A stretch of DNA of 6,184 nucleotides from Lachnospiraceae bacterium. GTDB lineage: Bacteria > Bacillota > Clostridia > Lachnospirales > Lachnospiraceae. The stretch spans positions 1 through 6,184 of the forward strand of contig JAAWLS010000154.1 of NCBI GenBank assembly GCA_022798035.1, read 5' to 3'. The translations under genes were made by a program, and so were the position numbers. Shown piece after piece: positions 5,991 through 6,184 of this stretch (position 1 is its first letter; the number at the start of each line of letters is the position of its first letter). The notes under the pieces were generated by a model. That model did not search any database. It was not told where the DNA came from and worked only from the letters and a program-made list of their open reading frames with translations.

Positions 5991-6184
5991 ATGAGCGAGA
6001 AGACAATTATTGTATCTAATGTAGCTAAAGAGTACAACAATCCAATTGCAGAATTGGTGCAGGTGGCGTGTCAGTTTGACAGTGAAATCAGACTGGAAAA
6101 CAAGGAAGCAAGAATCAATGCAAAGAGTATCATGGGAATCATGGCATTTAATCCGTCAAAAGGAATGACTGTAAATATAGTGGC
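5991..6184 (+). CDS. HPr-family protein lacking the catalytic His15 (partial, runs off the window)
   Basis: The first 64 codons are present; a complete HPr is about 85-90 residues. The block RINAKSIMGIM (41-51) is the HPr regulatory serine region, with Ser46 at exactly the canonical number, and VQVACQFDSEIRLE (23-36) matches the first helix and second strand. In HPr the active site reads H15-A-R17-P18; here it is Y15-N16-N17-P18. Without His15 the protein cannot take phosphate from enzyme I, so it is not an ordinary PTS phosphocarrier. Ser46 with I47 and M48, the patch used for HPr kinase and CcpA contact in Firmicutes, is intact. This resembles Bacillus Crh, which has Gln15, and suggests a regulatory role; that is inference. 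The gene has its own promoter and is not clearly co-transcribed with the efflux gene. Neighbours downstream are not visible. Confidence 0.8.
   Translation, partial: MSEKTIIVSNVAKEYNNPIAELVQVACQFDSEIRLENKEARINAKSIMGIMAFNPSKGMTVNIV

Noticed and set aside
5735..6040. 101-codon - strand frame over the intergenic region and the HPr-like start
   Set aside because: It is AT-rich, has no ribosome binding site or recognisable motif, and covers the promoter and start of the HPr-like gene.

Overview
This window looks like chromosomal DNA from a low-to-mid GC Gram-positive anaerobe of the class Clostridia, most likely Lachnospiraceae or a relative. This is inferred from the split (two-subunit) transketolase, strong AGGAGG-like ribosome binding sites, the AzgA-type purine permease, and protein sequences that read like gut clostridia. 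No mobile element, CRISPR array, tRNA or rRNA is visible.

Left part (1-2755, + strand): a probable operon for the non-oxidative pentose phosphate pathway. It opens with the last 24 codons of a FSA/TalC-type transaldolase (1-75). A 90-bp gap with a small hairpin follows, then the two transketolase subunits (166-1005 and 993-1937), whose reading frames overlap by 13 bp. Eleven bp further on is a GNAT-fold acetyltransferase of the ZmaR-like family (1949-2755). Transaldolase and transketolase together interconvert pentose phosphates with fructose-6-phosphate and glyceraldehyde-3-phosphate. The acetyltransferase has no obvious place in that pathway.

Middle (2756-4510): a convergent intergenic region holds a long AT-rich imperfect hairpin and a separate T-tailed stem-loop. 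A NCS2 hypoxanthine/guanine permease follows on the - strand (2909-4279). It has its own strong ribosome binding site and an extended -10 promoter, and no purine riboswitch is recognisable in its leader. The permease and the next gene diverge from a 231-bp intergenic region carrying promoters for both.

Right part (4511-6184, + strand): a 396-residue cation diffusion facilitator (4511-5701) whose membrane metal site reads NxxxD/DxxxD (possibly Mn2+-type) and whose cytoplasmic domain appears to be duplicated. A 289-bp intergenic region then carries overlapping hairpins, a 21-bp tandem repeat built on a TGAA...TTCA palindrome, and a strong sigma-A-type promoter. It leads to the start of an HPr-family protein (5991 to the window end). 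This HPr homologue has Tyr in place of the catalytic His15 and Asn in place of Arg17, but keeps Ser46 and its surrounding box exactly in register. It cannot be a normal PTS phosphocarrier and may be a regulatory, Crh-like protein. The degenerate HPr with its repeat-bearing upstream region is the most interesting part of the window.
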